Assembly: GCA_020847755.1 (NCBI GenBank)
Contig: JADLBK010000087.1
Location: 1 to 54,744 of the forward strand
Direction: 5' to 3'
From: Flavobacteriales bacterium
GTDB lineage: Bacteria > Bacteroidota > Bacteroidia > Flavobacteriales_F > PHOS-HE28
Length of the DNA: 54,744 nucleotides
A program made the translations under genes and the position numbers. The notes beneath the pieces were generated by a model that was given only the letters and a program-made list of their open reading frames with translations, was not told the origin of the DNA and did not search any database. Below are positions 1 to 7,648 of the stretch, piece by piece (position 1 is the first letter of the stretch; every line of letters starts with the position of its first letter).

Positions 1-125
1 GCTGACCTGCCGGATGGACCTGTCCGCAGCAATTCAAGCAGGCGCTTCACCCGGGTCAACACCGTGGCATCGTTGGTAGAGACCAACTGTTGCACCAACT
101 CGAGCTTGAGGGCCTGGATGTCCAT
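1..125 (-). CDS. Antitoxin-like small protein, truncated by window edge
   Basis: The minus strand reads from an ATG at 125 off the left edge. About 41 residues are visible, beginning MDIQALKLELVQQLV and continuing to LTRVKRLLELLRTG. This amphipathic helical start resembles a common Bacteroidota family of small antitoxins that begin M(D/N)xQAxKLELIxxLL and usually precede a RelE/ParE-type toxin. That assignment rests on recall of the family, and the C-terminal half and any toxin partner lie outside the window. The start is supported by a perfect TATCTTTG promoter element 7 nt upstream. The gene is one of several antitoxin-like genes in the first 3 kb. Confidence 0.55.
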   Translation of the reverse strand, partial: MDIQALKLELVQQLVSTNDATVLTRVKRLLELLRTGPSGRS

Positions 126-132
126 GGTGTCC

Positions 133-140
133 CAAAGATA
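133..140 (-). promoter_or_regulatory. -7 promoter element TATCTTTG
   Basis: Read on the minus strand this is TATCTTTG, a full match to the Bacteroidota -7 consensus TAnnTTTG. It sits 7 nt before the ATG of the truncated antitoxin-like gene, which implies a leader of only a few nucleotides. No clear -33 TTG at the usual spacing was found. Confidence 0.6.
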
Positions 141-302
141 ATCCGGCGACATACCGCGATGCGATCGGCAAGTGATCAACTCGTGTTAGTGAACGCGTTC
201 CATTTACGTTAGTTGATCCGGTGGTCCGCGTGAGCGATTGAAGCGGAAAGCCCACAGGCCTGTAATCAGGCCGAGGACTTCGCGGAAAGCGCGACGGCGA
301 GA

Positions 303-332
303 CCCTGAGCGGAGCAAAGCGGAGTCGAAGGG
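303..332. repeat. Possible short intergenic repeat in a 307-nt gap
   Basis: The 126-432 gap between the left-edge gene and the DUF2130 gene carries no convincing ORF. Its only recognisable structure is this stretch, which starts CCCTGAGCGGAG and ends GGAGTCGAAGGG. It recalls the CCCTGAGCGGAGTCGAAGGG class of imperfect palindromes scattered between genes in many bacterial genomes. The outer arms CCCT/AGGG pair but the interior pairs poorly, and a direct repeat GCGGAG occurs twice. The call rests on resemblance only. Confidence 0.3.
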
Positions 333-432
333 CGAGCCGGCACGCCCAAACCATCCCGATCTCCTCAAAGCCCTCTGAGGCTTCCGATATTCGGGGGCGC
401 ATACGCGCACACCTCGCCCTCAGTCCATCCCC

Positions 433-1824
433 ATGAACGAGATCATCTGCCCGCACTGCAAGAAAGCCTTCACCATCGATGAGGCTGGTTACGCCGACAT
501 CCTGCAACAGGTGCGCGACCACGCCTTCGAGGAGGCGCTGCAGGAGCGGCTGCGGCTGGCCGAGCAGGAGAAGCGCACGGCCATTGAGCTGGCCGAGGCC
601 AGGCTGAGCACCAAGTTGGAGAAGGAGGCCACGAAGAAGGAGGCGGAGATCGAGCGGCTGAAGGCCGAGCTGAAGGCGGCGGAGGTGGCCAAGCAACTTG
701 CCCTGAAGGATGCGCTGGGCACCGTGGAGAAGGAACGCGACCGGCTGGCCAACGAGCTGGACCAACTGAAGCAGGCCCAGCAGGACGCCGCGCAACTGGC
801 CCGCGAGCGGCACGCCCACGAGGTGCAGAACGTGGCCGCCGCCAAGGAGGCCGAGATCCAACAGCTGAAGGCGCGGCTGGACGCCTATGACGTGGCCCAG
901 AAGCTGGCCATCACCGAGGCGGTGAGCGCGGTGGAGAAGGAGCGCGACGCGCTGAAGAGCGACGTGGAACGCGTGGCGCTGGAGAAGCAGCTGGCGGAGA
1001 AGGCGCTGAAGGAAAAGTACGAGACGCAGATCAGCGACCGCGACAGCACCATCGAGCGGCTGAAGGACCTGAAGGCAAAGCTATCCACCAAGATGCTGGG
1101 CGAAACGCTGGAGCAGCACTGCGAGATCGAGTTCGAGAAGATGCGCGCCACGGCCTTCCCCCGCTGCTACTTCGAGAAGGACAACGATGCCCGGTCGGGC
1201 AGCAAGGGCGACTACATCTTCCGCGATGTGGACGAGGCGGGCATCGAGGCGGTGTCGATCATGTTCGAGATGAAGAACGAGAGCGACACCACGGCCACCA
1301 AGAAGCGCAATGAGGACTTCTTCAAGGAGCTGGACAAGGACCGCACGGAGAAGGGCTGTGAGTACGCGGTGCTGGTGTCCCTGCTGGAGCCGGACAACGA
1401 GCTGTACAACAGCGGCATCGTGGATGTGAGCCACCGCTACCCGAAGATGTACGTGGTGCGGCCGCAGTTCTTCATCCCCATCATCACGCTGCTGCGCAAC
1501 GCGGCCCAGAACGCGCTGAAGTACAAGAGCGAGCTGGCCCTGGTGAAGGCGCAGAACATCGACATCACGCACTTCGAGGAGGAACTGGAGTCGTTCAAGA
1601 GCGCCTTCGGGAAGAACTACGAGCTGGCGTCACGGCGCTTCAAGACCGCCATCGACGAGATCGACAAGTCGATCGATCACCTGCAGAAGACCAAGGAGGC
1701 GCTGCTGGGCACGGACCGCAACCTGCGTCTGGCCAACGACAAGGCCCAGGACGTGACGATCAAGAAGCTGACGCGCAAGAACCCGACGATGGCGGCGAAG
1801 TTCGAGGAGCTGAGGAAACTCTGA
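433..1824 (+). CDS. DUF2130 domain coiled-coil protein
   Basis: This 463-residue protein opens with a short zinc-ribbon-like motif, CPHCKKAF, at residues 6-13. A long, highly charged coiled coil follows at about residues 25-215, rich in Lys/Glu/Ala heptads such as [17 protein letters not shown] globular C-terminal part (about 220-460) carries the DUF2130 signature, with [14 protein letters not shown], a [10 protein letters not shown] segment and the strands around [11 protein letters not shown] and [16 protein letters not shown]2130 proteins are of unproven function; the acidic E/D-x-K pattern in the folded part has led to comparison with nuclease-like folds, which is inference. It is a single gene, full length for the family, converging on the toxin-antitoxin remnants. 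I saw no good promoter immediately upstream. Confidence 0.85.
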   Translation: MNEIICPHCKKAFTIDEAGYADILQQVRDHAFEEALQERLRLAEQEKRTAIELAEARLSTKLEKEATKKEAEIERLKAELKAAEVAKQLALKDALGTVEKERDRLANELDQLKQAQQDAAQLARERHAHEVQNVAAAKEAEIQQLKARLDAYDVAQKLAITEAVSAVEKERDALKSDVERVALEKQLAEKALKEKYETQISDRDSTIERLKDLKAKLSTKMLGETLEQHCEIEFEKMRATAFPRCYFEKDNDARSGSKGDYIFRDVDEAGIEAVSIMFEMKNESDTTATKKRNEDFFKELDKDRTEKGCEYAVLVSLLEPDNELYNSGIVDVSHRYPKMYVVRPQFFIPIITLLRNAAQNALKYKSELALVKAQNIDITHFEEELESFKSAFGKNYELASRRFKTAIDEIDKSIDHLQKTKEALLGTDRNLRLANDKAQDVTIKKLTRKNPTMAAKFEELRKL

Positions 1825-1939
1825 CCCCTCAGGCGAGGAAGCCCCCACGGTCGCTTGGACGGGCAACTCTTCGTGGCACGTTCCTCACAGCCTATTCGAT
1901 CAATGGACTGCCGAATGCTTGGTCCATGTTGGGCGGACA

Positions 1940-2263
1940 TCAGGTCAAGGTGAGCAGTTCCTTCAGCTCCTTGTCCGTCAGCGTCTCCTTCTCCGACTTG
2001 TCGTAGATGGAGAGCAAGAACACGCGGTTGCCTGCGATATGCACATGGGTGATCACCCGACCGCCGCCGCTTTTGCCTTTCCCTTTGGACGCGATCGCCA
2101 ACCGGATCTTCTAGCAGTTGTTGCCCAGGGCAGTACCCATGTGCGGGTCCTCGGCGAGTGCGGCACCCAATGAGACGATCTCTTTCTTGAGCGAAGGAAA
2201 ACGCTTCACGAGACGCTTCAACTCGCGGTCAAAGGGCCGTACGGTGACGACCTCAAAGCTCAC
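1940..2263 (-). pseudogene. RelE/ParE-type toxin gene interrupted by in-frame TAG
   Basis: Read on the minus strand from a GTG at 2263, the frame encodes a toxin-like protein starting VSFEVVTVRPFDRELKRLVK. It reaches GTALGNNC at codon 50, hits TAG at codon 51 (2111-2113), then continues in the same frame as KIRLAIASKGKGKSGGGRV, LLSIYDKSEKETLTDKELK and a TGA at 1940. In the related toxins I recall, the motif is NNCYKIRLAIxSKGKGKSGG, so the amber codon replaces the conserved Tyr codon by a single-base change (TAT or TAC to TAG). The rest of the 107-codon frame is intact, so the lesion is probably recent, or a sequencing error. The start overlaps the end of the upstream antitoxin by 11 nt, the usual coupled arrangement. 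TAG serves as an ordinary stop elsewhere in the window, so reassignment is unlikely. Confidence 0.8.
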
Positions 2264-2459
2264 GTACCAGGTCCTTGAGCAGTTTCGGCTTGCGCTTGCC
2301 GCTCTTGATCTCCTCCACTTCCTGCAAGGCTTGAAGCAGGCTCTCGATGCGCTCCGCCTTGGCCTTGCTCAGTGGTTTGGCCTTCACGAAGGACAGGTTC
2401 TCCAATAGCTCAAGAACGAACGCCGTGCGTGAGTCAGGTATTTCGAGAAGAAGCTTCAT
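2253..2459 (-). CDS. Putative type II antitoxin
   Basis: This 68-residue protein starts MKLLLEIPDSRTAFVLELLE and ends in a basic, helical tail, KSGKRKPKLLKDLVREL. The layout of a short beta-strand start with 'lLEiPDsra' followed by helices and a Lys-rich C terminus is common among Bacteroidota antitoxins encoded just before a RelE/ParE toxin. Its stop overlaps the GTG start of the interrupted toxin by 11 nt, which makes translational coupling likely. With the toxin amber-mutated, this antitoxin may now be an orphan that could still bind its operator or neutralise toxins encoded elsewhere. The assignment rests on gene arrangement and size; the DNA-binding fold cannot be proved from the sequence. 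Confidence 0.65.
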   Translation of the reverse strand: MKLLLEIPDSRTAFVLELLENLSFVKAKPLSKAKAERIESLLQALQEVEEIKSGKRKPKLLKDLVREL

Positions 2460-2470
2460 GCCTTACAAAG

Positions 2471-2680
2471 TTAACGTGCACGATAGCTCCGCACCAATTC
2501 CATCGCCTCCGCGTGGCTCACGGTCTCGCCGCGATCGACCTGGGCCAGGCTTTCCTCCACGTCGCGGCGCACATTGGCGGGCAGGTTCTTCCACCGTCCC
2601 GCTCGATCTGCCGCACGGCTATCGGTGGTGTTCAACACCTCCTTGGCAATAAGGGCTTGCTTGATCTCGACGCGGCTCAT
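2471..2680 (-). CDS. Small antitoxin-like protein without a toxin
   Basis: The ATG at 2680 gives a 69-residue protein beginning MSRVEIKQALIAKEVLNTT. Its second half (WKNLPANVRRDVEESLAQVD then RGETVSHAEAMELV) has the pattern 'LPxxVxxxIexALxQxdxGexipHexvM' seen at the end of many small antitoxins. The ORF can be extended upstream to 2770, but that part (HRNKWKPISRPSAHR) is low quality and overlaps the next gene, so I chose the internal ATG. It ends 11 nt before the start of the downstream antitoxin and lies 22 nt after the 49-residue ORF, so all are probably one transcript. No toxin of its own is visible, so function is inferred from resemblance only. Confidence 0.5.
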   Translation of the reverse strand: MSRVEIKQALIAKEVLNTTDSRAADRAGRWKNLPANVRRDVEESLAQVDRGETVSHAEAMELVRSYRAR

Positions 2681-2702
2681 GGTGGTGGACTGATGCTTTA
2701 AG

Positions 2703-2852
2703 TTAAGGCGCGGGCTTCGGTGCGCGCTTGGCCTTGAAATGGGCTTCCACTTGTTCCTGTGTGTACACACGTCCCGCAGCGAAGTTGGCCTCGGCCGTGC
2801 GGAAGCCGTCCCACTGAGGTCTCTGAATCCATGTGGACCATACCGAACCCAC
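2703..2852 (-). CDS. 49-residue ORF coupled to upstream gene (TAGTG)
   Basis: A GTG at 2852 shares one base with the TAG stop of the preceding hypothetical gene, forming TAGTG, a layout typical of re-initiation. The frame encodes 49 residues, including WDGFRTAEANFAAG and RVYTQEQVEAHFKAKRAP, and ends TAA. The segment 'GRVYTQEQVEAHF' resembles the C-terminal tails of small antitoxins, which often read 'G-R-V-Y-T-x-E-E-V'. The frame stays open upstream without a better start, so it could be a fragment of a longer lost antitoxin rather than a complete gene. No partner toxin is seen. Confidence 0.35.
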   Translation of the reverse strand: MGSVWSTWIQRPQWDGFRTAEANFAAGRVYTQEQVEAHFKAKRAPKPAP

Positions 2853-4000
2853 TACCCCCGCATCAACCGCAAGATCAGCCTCCACGCCACCAGTTCCGAC
2901 ACCTTCTCCGGATACGCGTTCTGCGACGTTTCCGAGTCGTAGAATTTCCGCAGCGCGTCCAGAAAGTGCGCCTCGCTCGCATAGACGATGTGATCCGGAT
3001 AGTCGCCGTGGTCGGCGCGCACGAAACGCTCCCCGTTCCAAGTGATGTTCGTGCCGCCCTCTTTGTGCGAGGTGGAGAACCGTGCGCCGCGTTTAATCGC
3101 CGCCACGATCGTTCGTTGGATCGCGGGCACGGAATCGAGATGCGCTTCGGCGTTCAACGACGCGGTACAGATCTTCTGGTAGCGCTCGGTGGACCCTTCA
3201 TCAGCCTCGGGCGGTTCGGCGGGCTGGAGTTCGCGCGTCCAGTGATCGAACCAGGTGCCTGCTGTGTGGCGGTAGTAGTCGTGGTGCGTGGCCGCTGCAT
3301 CGGCCCAGGAGGTCTCCACGCACAGCGAGTAGCCATTGGTGTTCGGCATCGCGGCCTCGAAGCGCAGCTCGAAGTGATGCCACGAACCGACCACCTTGGA
3401 ACGGGCCGTCATGATCAGGCGGTCGTTCTTCATGGCGGCGTCGAAGAGCGTCATGAGGTCCCGCTCCAACGCGAATTGGATCTCGTGCGGCGGGCGAGGA
3501 TCGCGGAAATGCAGCAGGCGCTTCGCGCTGGTGGCGGTCTCCGTGATCGTCAGCGTGCGTGCCGGCGTGCTCGCCTTCGCAGCCGCCATGCGCTCCTCCA
3601 CCTGTGCTTGAGCGATGCCCACACCCGAGCCCGCTTGGCGTTGGGACAAGGTCGTCAGCACGCCCGGCTTCGGCTCGAGCGCCTTGCGGATGGCGTCCAT
3701 GTCCGGTGCGGGTTCCGGCGGTACCGGTGGCTCCAGCACGAAGAAGTGCCGTTGCTCGGTGGTGAATTCACCTGCGTAGGACGAGTTGTTGCGCGCGTAG
3801 AAACTCACTTCGCCCGACGATCTGCGGCGTTCATCCTGGACCGCCTTGGCGAGCTTCACGAATGCTCCGCAGGGCGCAGCGGGGAAGCCGTTCTCGATGG
3901 CCACGATGCTGTTGCCCGCGTTGATCTCGGCTTCCACGAGTTCGCGCAAGGGCGCGGGGAACTGCGCGAGTTGCTGGAGGAAGGGATCTGCGGTCGTCAT
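2852..4000 (-). CDS. Hypothetical protein (382 aa)
   Basis: I do not recognise this family. The ATG at 4000 was chosen because the residues before it (MSCSASSRRSSPAPAL) read like noncoding sequence and would overlap the upstream gene. The protein starts MTTADPFLQQLAQFPAPLRE, has no signal peptide or membrane segment, and looks soluble and mixed alpha/beta. A central stretch (roughly residues 175-260) is rich in aromatic and His residues (GSWHHFELRFEAAMP, THHDYYRHTAGTWFDHW). A C-terminal part includes GGTNITWNGERFVRADHGD. It lies 19 nt after the multi-pass membrane protein gene and is probably cotranscribed with it. It may be the last normal chromosomal gene before the antitoxin-like cluster. 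Confidence 0.6.
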   Translation of the reverse strand: MTTADPFLQQLAQFPAPLRELVEAEINAGNSIVAIENGFPAAPCGAFVKLAKAVQDERRRSSGEVSFYARNNSSYAGEFTTEQRHFFVLEPPVPPEPAPDMDAIRKALEPKPGVLTTLSQRQAGSGVGIAQAQVEERMAAAKASTPARTLTITETATSAKRLLHFRDPRPPHEIQFALERDLMTLFDAAMKNDRLIMTARSKVVGSWHHFELRFEAAMPNTNGYSLCVETSWADAAATHHDYYRHTAGTWFDHWTRELQPAEPPEADEGSTERYQKICTASLNAEAHLDSVPAIQRTIVAAIKRGARFSTSHKEGGTNITWNGERFVRADHGDYPDHIVYASEAHFLDALRKFYDSETSQNAYPEKVSELVAWRLILRLMRG

Positions 4001-4019
4001 CGGTCCGTTCGTGGATCCA

Positions 4020-5024
4020 TTATTCCACTTCCATCTTCTCCTTGTACCACGCCTGAAGCTCGGAGAAGTCAACGCCGGTGCCGGCGAACTTCTCCGGGAG
4101 GATGCGGAACAGCTCATCGCCCAGTCGCCGTGTGCGCTTCATGTTCTCCGACGTGGTGTAGTTGGGTGCGGGCGCATGGCTCACCCAACGCCCCAAAGCG
4201 GCAAGTGCCGGTCGAGCGAAGCGGGATGTTTCTTCGGGTGTCAACTCCGCATCGCGGACGAACGCCAGTGCGGGTTCAGCATATCCGGAATCCAGCATGG
4301 CAGCCATGCGCTCCACGAACTGCGGATCGGCGCGCAGGCGCGCCGTGGCCGCCGCGCACACCGCCGGCTTCTCGTCAAGGTTCGCCCTCCAAAGCAGCTT
4401 CTCGAAGTCGGTCTTCGGATCGAGCTGATCGATCTGCGCGAGCTCTTCCTTGGTCGCTGGCAAGAGGACGATGATGCGCCTGGCGACATCGGCCAGACCG
4501 CGACCGCTGTTGGTGATGATCCAGTTGCCGGCGAGGACCAGGCTGCCGACGAGGCTCAAGGCAGTGAACCATGACCATGGGCGAAGCAGCCATTGTACGG
4601 ACACTCCCGGCACGAGCTTCTGGTTCAAGCTCACCACCACCAGCAGCACGGTGGAGAACAGGATGAGGTAGAGGAACGGACCGTAGAGGCCGCGCGGCGT
4701 GAAGCCAGGCCGGAGATACAGAGCGATGAACACATAGGAAGCGCACGCCAGCGCGAACGCAGCAGCTACGGTGAGCAGGTAGAGCTTGCCGCGTCCCAGG
4801 CGTATCCAGTCGAAGCCGCCGCTGGCGGTCATGCAGAGCAGTGCGACCAACATCAGGCCCCAGATGGGCAATAGGATGGAAAGTGCGGGTGCCGCCCATT
4901 GGTCGTTGCTCGTTTGCTTGCCCGTCCATTCCCCCAGGAATGGCAGCAGCCGCAGGAAGAACAGCAACGTGGCGAGAACGGCGCTGATGCTGCCGATGAG
5001 CTGTTGGGAGGTGGACGGGTTCAT
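4020..5024 (-). CDS. Five-helix membrane protein of unknown function
   Basis: The ATG at 5024 gives 334 residues, starting MNPSTSQQLIGSISAVLATL. Five hydrophobic helices are visible at about residues 9-30, 47-68, 80-105, 113-138 and 148-170. A soluble C-terminal half follows, with helical, charged stretches (ATKEELAQIDQLDPKTDFEK, FVERMAAMLDSGYAEPALAF). It probably sits in the inner membrane with a cytoplasmic or periplasmic tail of about 160 residues. A TACATTCG promoter element lies 37 nt upstream. The next gene begins 19 nt after its end. I cannot assign a family; the paired organisation suggests the two proteins act together, which is inference. Confidence 0.6.
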   Translation of the reverse strand: MNPSTSQQLIGSISAVLATLLFFLRLLPFLGEWTGKQTSNDQWAAPALSILLPIWGLMLVALLCMTASGGFDWIRLGRGKLYLLTVAAAFALACASYVFIALYLRPGFTPRGLYGPFLYLILFSTVLLVVVSLNQKLVPGVSVQWLLRPWSWFTALSLVGSLVLAGNWIITNSGRGLADVARRIIVLLPATKEELAQIDQLDPKTDFEKLLWRANLDEKPAVCAAATARLRADPQFVERMAAMLDSGYAEPALAFVRDAELTPEETSRFARPALAALGRWVSHAPAPNYTTSENMKRTRRLGDELFRILPEKFAGTGVDFSELQAWYKEKMEVE

Positions 5025-5061
5025 TCGCGTGAACGTTGGAGAGCGATGAGCACGGTGATGC

Positions 5062-5069
5062 CGAATGTA
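5062..5069 (-). promoter_or_regulatory. -7 promoter element TACATTCG
   Basis: On the minus strand this reads TACATTCG, a variant of TAnnTTTG with C at the seventh position that recurs across the window. It lies 37 nt before the ATG of the five-helix membrane protein and just after the stop of the DUF2207 gene (5098), so it likely starts a separate transcript. Confidence 0.45.
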
Positions 5070-5097
5070 GCCGTGGGCGCGGACGGCGCCAGCCGGC

Positions 5098-6810
5098 TTA
5101 CCAGCCCCCGCCCCCTCCGCCACCGCCGCCGCCCCCGGACGAACCACCGCCCCCGGAGCCGCCGCTCTTGCTGGGCGGCGTGCTGGCCGAATTGACGCTG
5201 CTGGTGAACGAAGAGGACATGCTGTGCGAGAACGCGCCGTAGTTCATCACCCGACCGCTGTACCAGGTGGTGCGGTAATTGGGGTCCACCAGCGCGCGAT
5301 CGATCATGGACTGGAAGCGCTGGCCCCACACCTCCTCCACCCCGAAGGCGATGGCGTACGGCAAGCACTGCTCGAACACTTCCGGCGTCATGGCGGGCGG
5401 ATTGAAGTGCTGGAGCTGCTTCTCCTCCGCGGCGCTGAGGTACATCTTGAAGCCCCGCAACTTCGCCCGCAGCGCCAGTTTCTCCACGCTCGGCTTGCGG
5501 ATCAGGTACTGGTACAACAGGAAGAGCACCACATTGGCGACCAGGAAGGCCGCGATGGACAGCCCATCGTTGTCGCCCCATGAGTTGGCGTACAGCACGA
5601 GCAGCCCGACGCCGCACACCACCACGGTGAGGATGGGGATCCACCAGAAGCGCAGGTTGTTGCCCGCGTTCAGGAAGCCGTGCCACTGTTGCCGCAAGGC
5701 GCGCCGGAAGGAACTGGCCATGGACTGTACGCTGGGGTCGTACGAGCCGTCGAACACGAAGAGGTCACCTCCGGAGCCGAACATGCTGTTCAGCAGCGCC
5801 TGCTCCTCCTGCGGCAGGCCCGAGCCGCCTTTGAGCTTCCGGATGGTGTAGGTCCGCTTGGAGAAGAGGCCCAGCAGCACCTCCTCCGTCTTCTCCTCGA
5901 TGCGGATGAAGCCTTTCACGGCCAGATGGATCATGGCCGGCGTGATCTGGTCGTTGTCCTCGCTCCCCTTCATCACCATGGCCACTGACGCGGGTGAGAG
6001 GCCATCGGGCGGCTCGAACAGCGGGATCACCGTGGGCGTGTCGGGATCGCGGCCGTAGCGGACCCAGGTGAAGAGGTAGTAGATGAGCAGCAGCAGGGTG
6101 ATGCCCCCTCCGACCAGTGGAATGGCGTACAGCTCCAGGAAGGTGGGCGGCGGCGGCTCGGCCACCACGCCCTTCTGGAAGCCCACGGCCACGGTGAGGC
6201 CTTCGTACGTGTCGAGGGGACGTCCCGTGAAGTAGACCGTGTGCTCATCGAGGATGCTGTCTCGACACGCGCTCTCCGTGGAGCCGAGGACGCCCGTGTA
6301 GCAGGCGGTCTGCTTCACTTGTGCAGCGGGCGGTAGGTGGATGAGGGCCGAGATGCTGTCCACCGCAAAGGCCCAGCCGTTGCCATTGACGTTCCAATAG
6401 ATCTCGTCGAAGTCCGGGAAGAAGCCGAGCTGGCCCTTGGTGGTGTACGTGATCGTGTAGGGATAGTCGCCGGGTTGAAGGAAGTTGCCCTCGCTGCCCA
6501 CATACACCACGAAGTCGTCGCCCTCGGTGGCGGTGTGGTACGGACTGGTGGCGCCGAACACCTGCACGGCCTGCAGGTCGTACTTCACGCGGTGCGTGCG
6601 GCCGTTGTGGTCCGTGAAGCGCAGGGGCAGCCGGCGTACGATGCCGCGCTTGAACTCGATGCCCTCCACATGCACATTGATGGCCTCGGTGACCGTGAGC
6701 TGCGCGTCGGGCGCCACGGTGAGCTCGGTGTGCCACGCGTTGATCTTCTCGGTCTGGCCGTGGAGCCGCACGCCCACGACCAGCGAAGCCAGCAGCAGCC
6801 AGCGGCGCAT
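5098..6810 (-). CDS. DUF2207 domain membrane protein
   Basis: This 570-residue protein has an N-terminal signal (MRRWLLLASLVVGVRLHGQ) and an extracytoplasmic beta-rich DUF2207 domain. The domain is recognised by the opening 'INAWHTELTVAPDAQLTVTE' and by 'FKRGIVRRLPLRFTD'. A transmembrane helix follows near residues 228-250 (IPLVGGGITLLLLIYYLFTW). Next is a cytoplasmic segment with ASVAMVMKGSEDNDQITPAMI, and then two further helices around 390-440. The protein ends in a glycine-serine tract of about 20 residues closing in Trp, a common ending for this family. Its ATG overlaps the LemA stop (ATGA), so the pair is translationally coupled. LemA-DUF2207 pairs are widespread membrane modules of undefined function. 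Family assignment is firm; role is not known. Confidence 0.85.
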   Translation of the reverse strand: MRRWLLLASLVVGVRLHGQTEKINAWHTELTVAPDAQLTVTEAINVHVEGIEFKRGIVRRLPLRFTDHNGRTHRVKYDLQAVQVFGATSPYHTATEGDDFVVYVGSEGNFLQPGDYPYTITYTTKGQLGFFPDFDEIYWNVNGNGWAFAVDSISALIHLPPAAQVKQTACYTGVLGSTESACRDSILDEHTVYFTGRPLDTYEGLTVAVGFQKGVVAEPPPPTFLELYAIPLVGGGITLLLLIYYLFTWVRYGRDPDTPTVIPLFEPPDGLSPASVAMVMKGSEDNDQITPAMIHLAVKGFIRIEEKTEEVLLGLFSKRTYTIRKLKGGSGLPQEEQALLNSMFGSGGDLFVFDGSYDPSVQSMASSFRRALRQQWHGFLNAGNNLRFWWIPILTVVVCGVGLLVLYANSWGDNDGLSIAAFLVANVVLFLLYQYLIRKPSVEKLALRAKLRGFKMYLSAAEEKQLQHFNPPAMTPEVFEQCLPYAIAFGVEEVWGQRFQSMIDRALVDPNYRTTWYSGRVMNYGAFSHSMSSSFTSSVNSASTPPSKSGGSGGGGSSGGGGGGGGGGGW

Positions 6811-7364
6811 CAGGAGAACTTGACCTGTGGGTTCTGCTTCTCCGCGGGGTTCTCCAGCTCGAAGAACACCGACCTCGCGAAGCCGAACGCGTTGGCGATG
6901 AGGTTGCTGGGGAAGCTCTCGATCAGCGTGTTCTGCTCGCGCACCGTGCCGTTGTAGTAGCGGCGCGCCTTCTCCAGGTCGCCCTCGATCTGCGCGAGCG
7001 CGTTCTGCAGTTCCAGGAAGTTGGTACTGGCTTTAAGTTCCGGGTAACGCTCGGCCACGGCGATCAGGTTCATCAGCGCGCTGCTCAGCTGCTTTTCGGC
7101 GGCCTGGTGCGCCTCCACGGTGGTGGCCTGCTGCGCAGCGGTGCGTGCACGGGTCACGCTTTCGAAGGTCTCCTTCTCGTGCGCGGCGTAGCCCTTCACC
7201 GTCTCCACCAGGTTGGGGATGAGGTCGTAGCGCTTCTTCAACTGCACATCGATGCCGCTCCACGCCTCGGCCACGAGATTCTTCAGTTTCACCAGCTTAT
7301 TGTAGATGCCGATGGCGTAGAACACGGCGAGCAGGAGCACGGCTCCGATGATGAGGGCGACCAT
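6810..7364 (-). CDS. lemA: LemA family protein
   Basis: This 184-residue protein has an N-terminal membrane helix (VALIIGAVLLLAVFYAIGIY) followed by the LemA signature: 'YNKLVKLKNLVAEAWSGIDV', 'QLKKRYDLIPNLVETVKGYA' and 'HEKETFESVTRAR'. The rest is a coiled helical bundle, and the family's typical late motif appears here as 'YNGTVREQNTLIESFPSNLI'. Length and topology match the family (short external N terminus, single helix, helical domain). It is first in a two-gene operon with the DUF2207 gene, joined by a 1-nt ATGA overlap. Function in Bacteroidota is not established; in other phyla LemA proteins accompany membrane proteases or envelope-stress genes. Confidence 0.92.
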   Translation of the reverse strand: MVALIIGAVLLLAVFYAIGIYNKLVKLKNLVAEAWSGIDVQLKKRYDLIPNLVETVKGYAAHEKETFESVTRARTAAQQATTVEAHQAAEKQLSSALMNLIAVAERYPELKASTNFLELQNALAQIEGDLEKARRYYNGTVREQNTLIESFPSNLIANAFGFARSVFFELENPAEKQNPQVKFS

Positions 7365-7391
7365 GGGGACGATACTGGTGTGGATGTGGAC

Positions 7392-7399
7392 CGAATGTA
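7392..7399 (-). promoter_or_regulatory. -7 promoter element TACATTCG
   Basis: The minus-strand TACATTCG is identical to the elements before the genes starting at 5024 and 23277. It is 27 nt upstream of the lemA ATG and probably drives the lemA-DUF2207 operon. The remaining gap to 7648 shows nothing else recognisable. Confidence 0.45.
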
Positions 7400-7648
7400 G
7401 GGCGCCCTGGCCATTCGGCGGTCAAGATGACCGGGGATAGGATGAGGGTTCCGCCATCGCCCTCGCGAAGAGGACAATGATGACCATGAGGCCTGAAGTA
7501 CGCGCGCATCAACCATACTCCTCATCTGCCCCCATGCAGGTGGGCCACGACCGAGGCGGACCATCCGCACGAGCACCAGCATCACGGCGCACCACCAGCA
7601 GGCTTCGACTCACGAACGGGCCCTTGCTGTGTCCAACGCTACCAACGA

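Noticed and set aside
303-332. CRISPR or phage-related repeat
   Set aside because: Only a single copy is present, with no spacers or cas genes. At most it is a scattered intergenic repeat.
2111-2113. TAG as a recoded sense codon (suppression or pyrrolysine-type)
   Set aside because: TAG terminates other intact genes in the window (28764, 31791, 37469), and no recoding element is apparent. A simple nonsense mutation is more likely.
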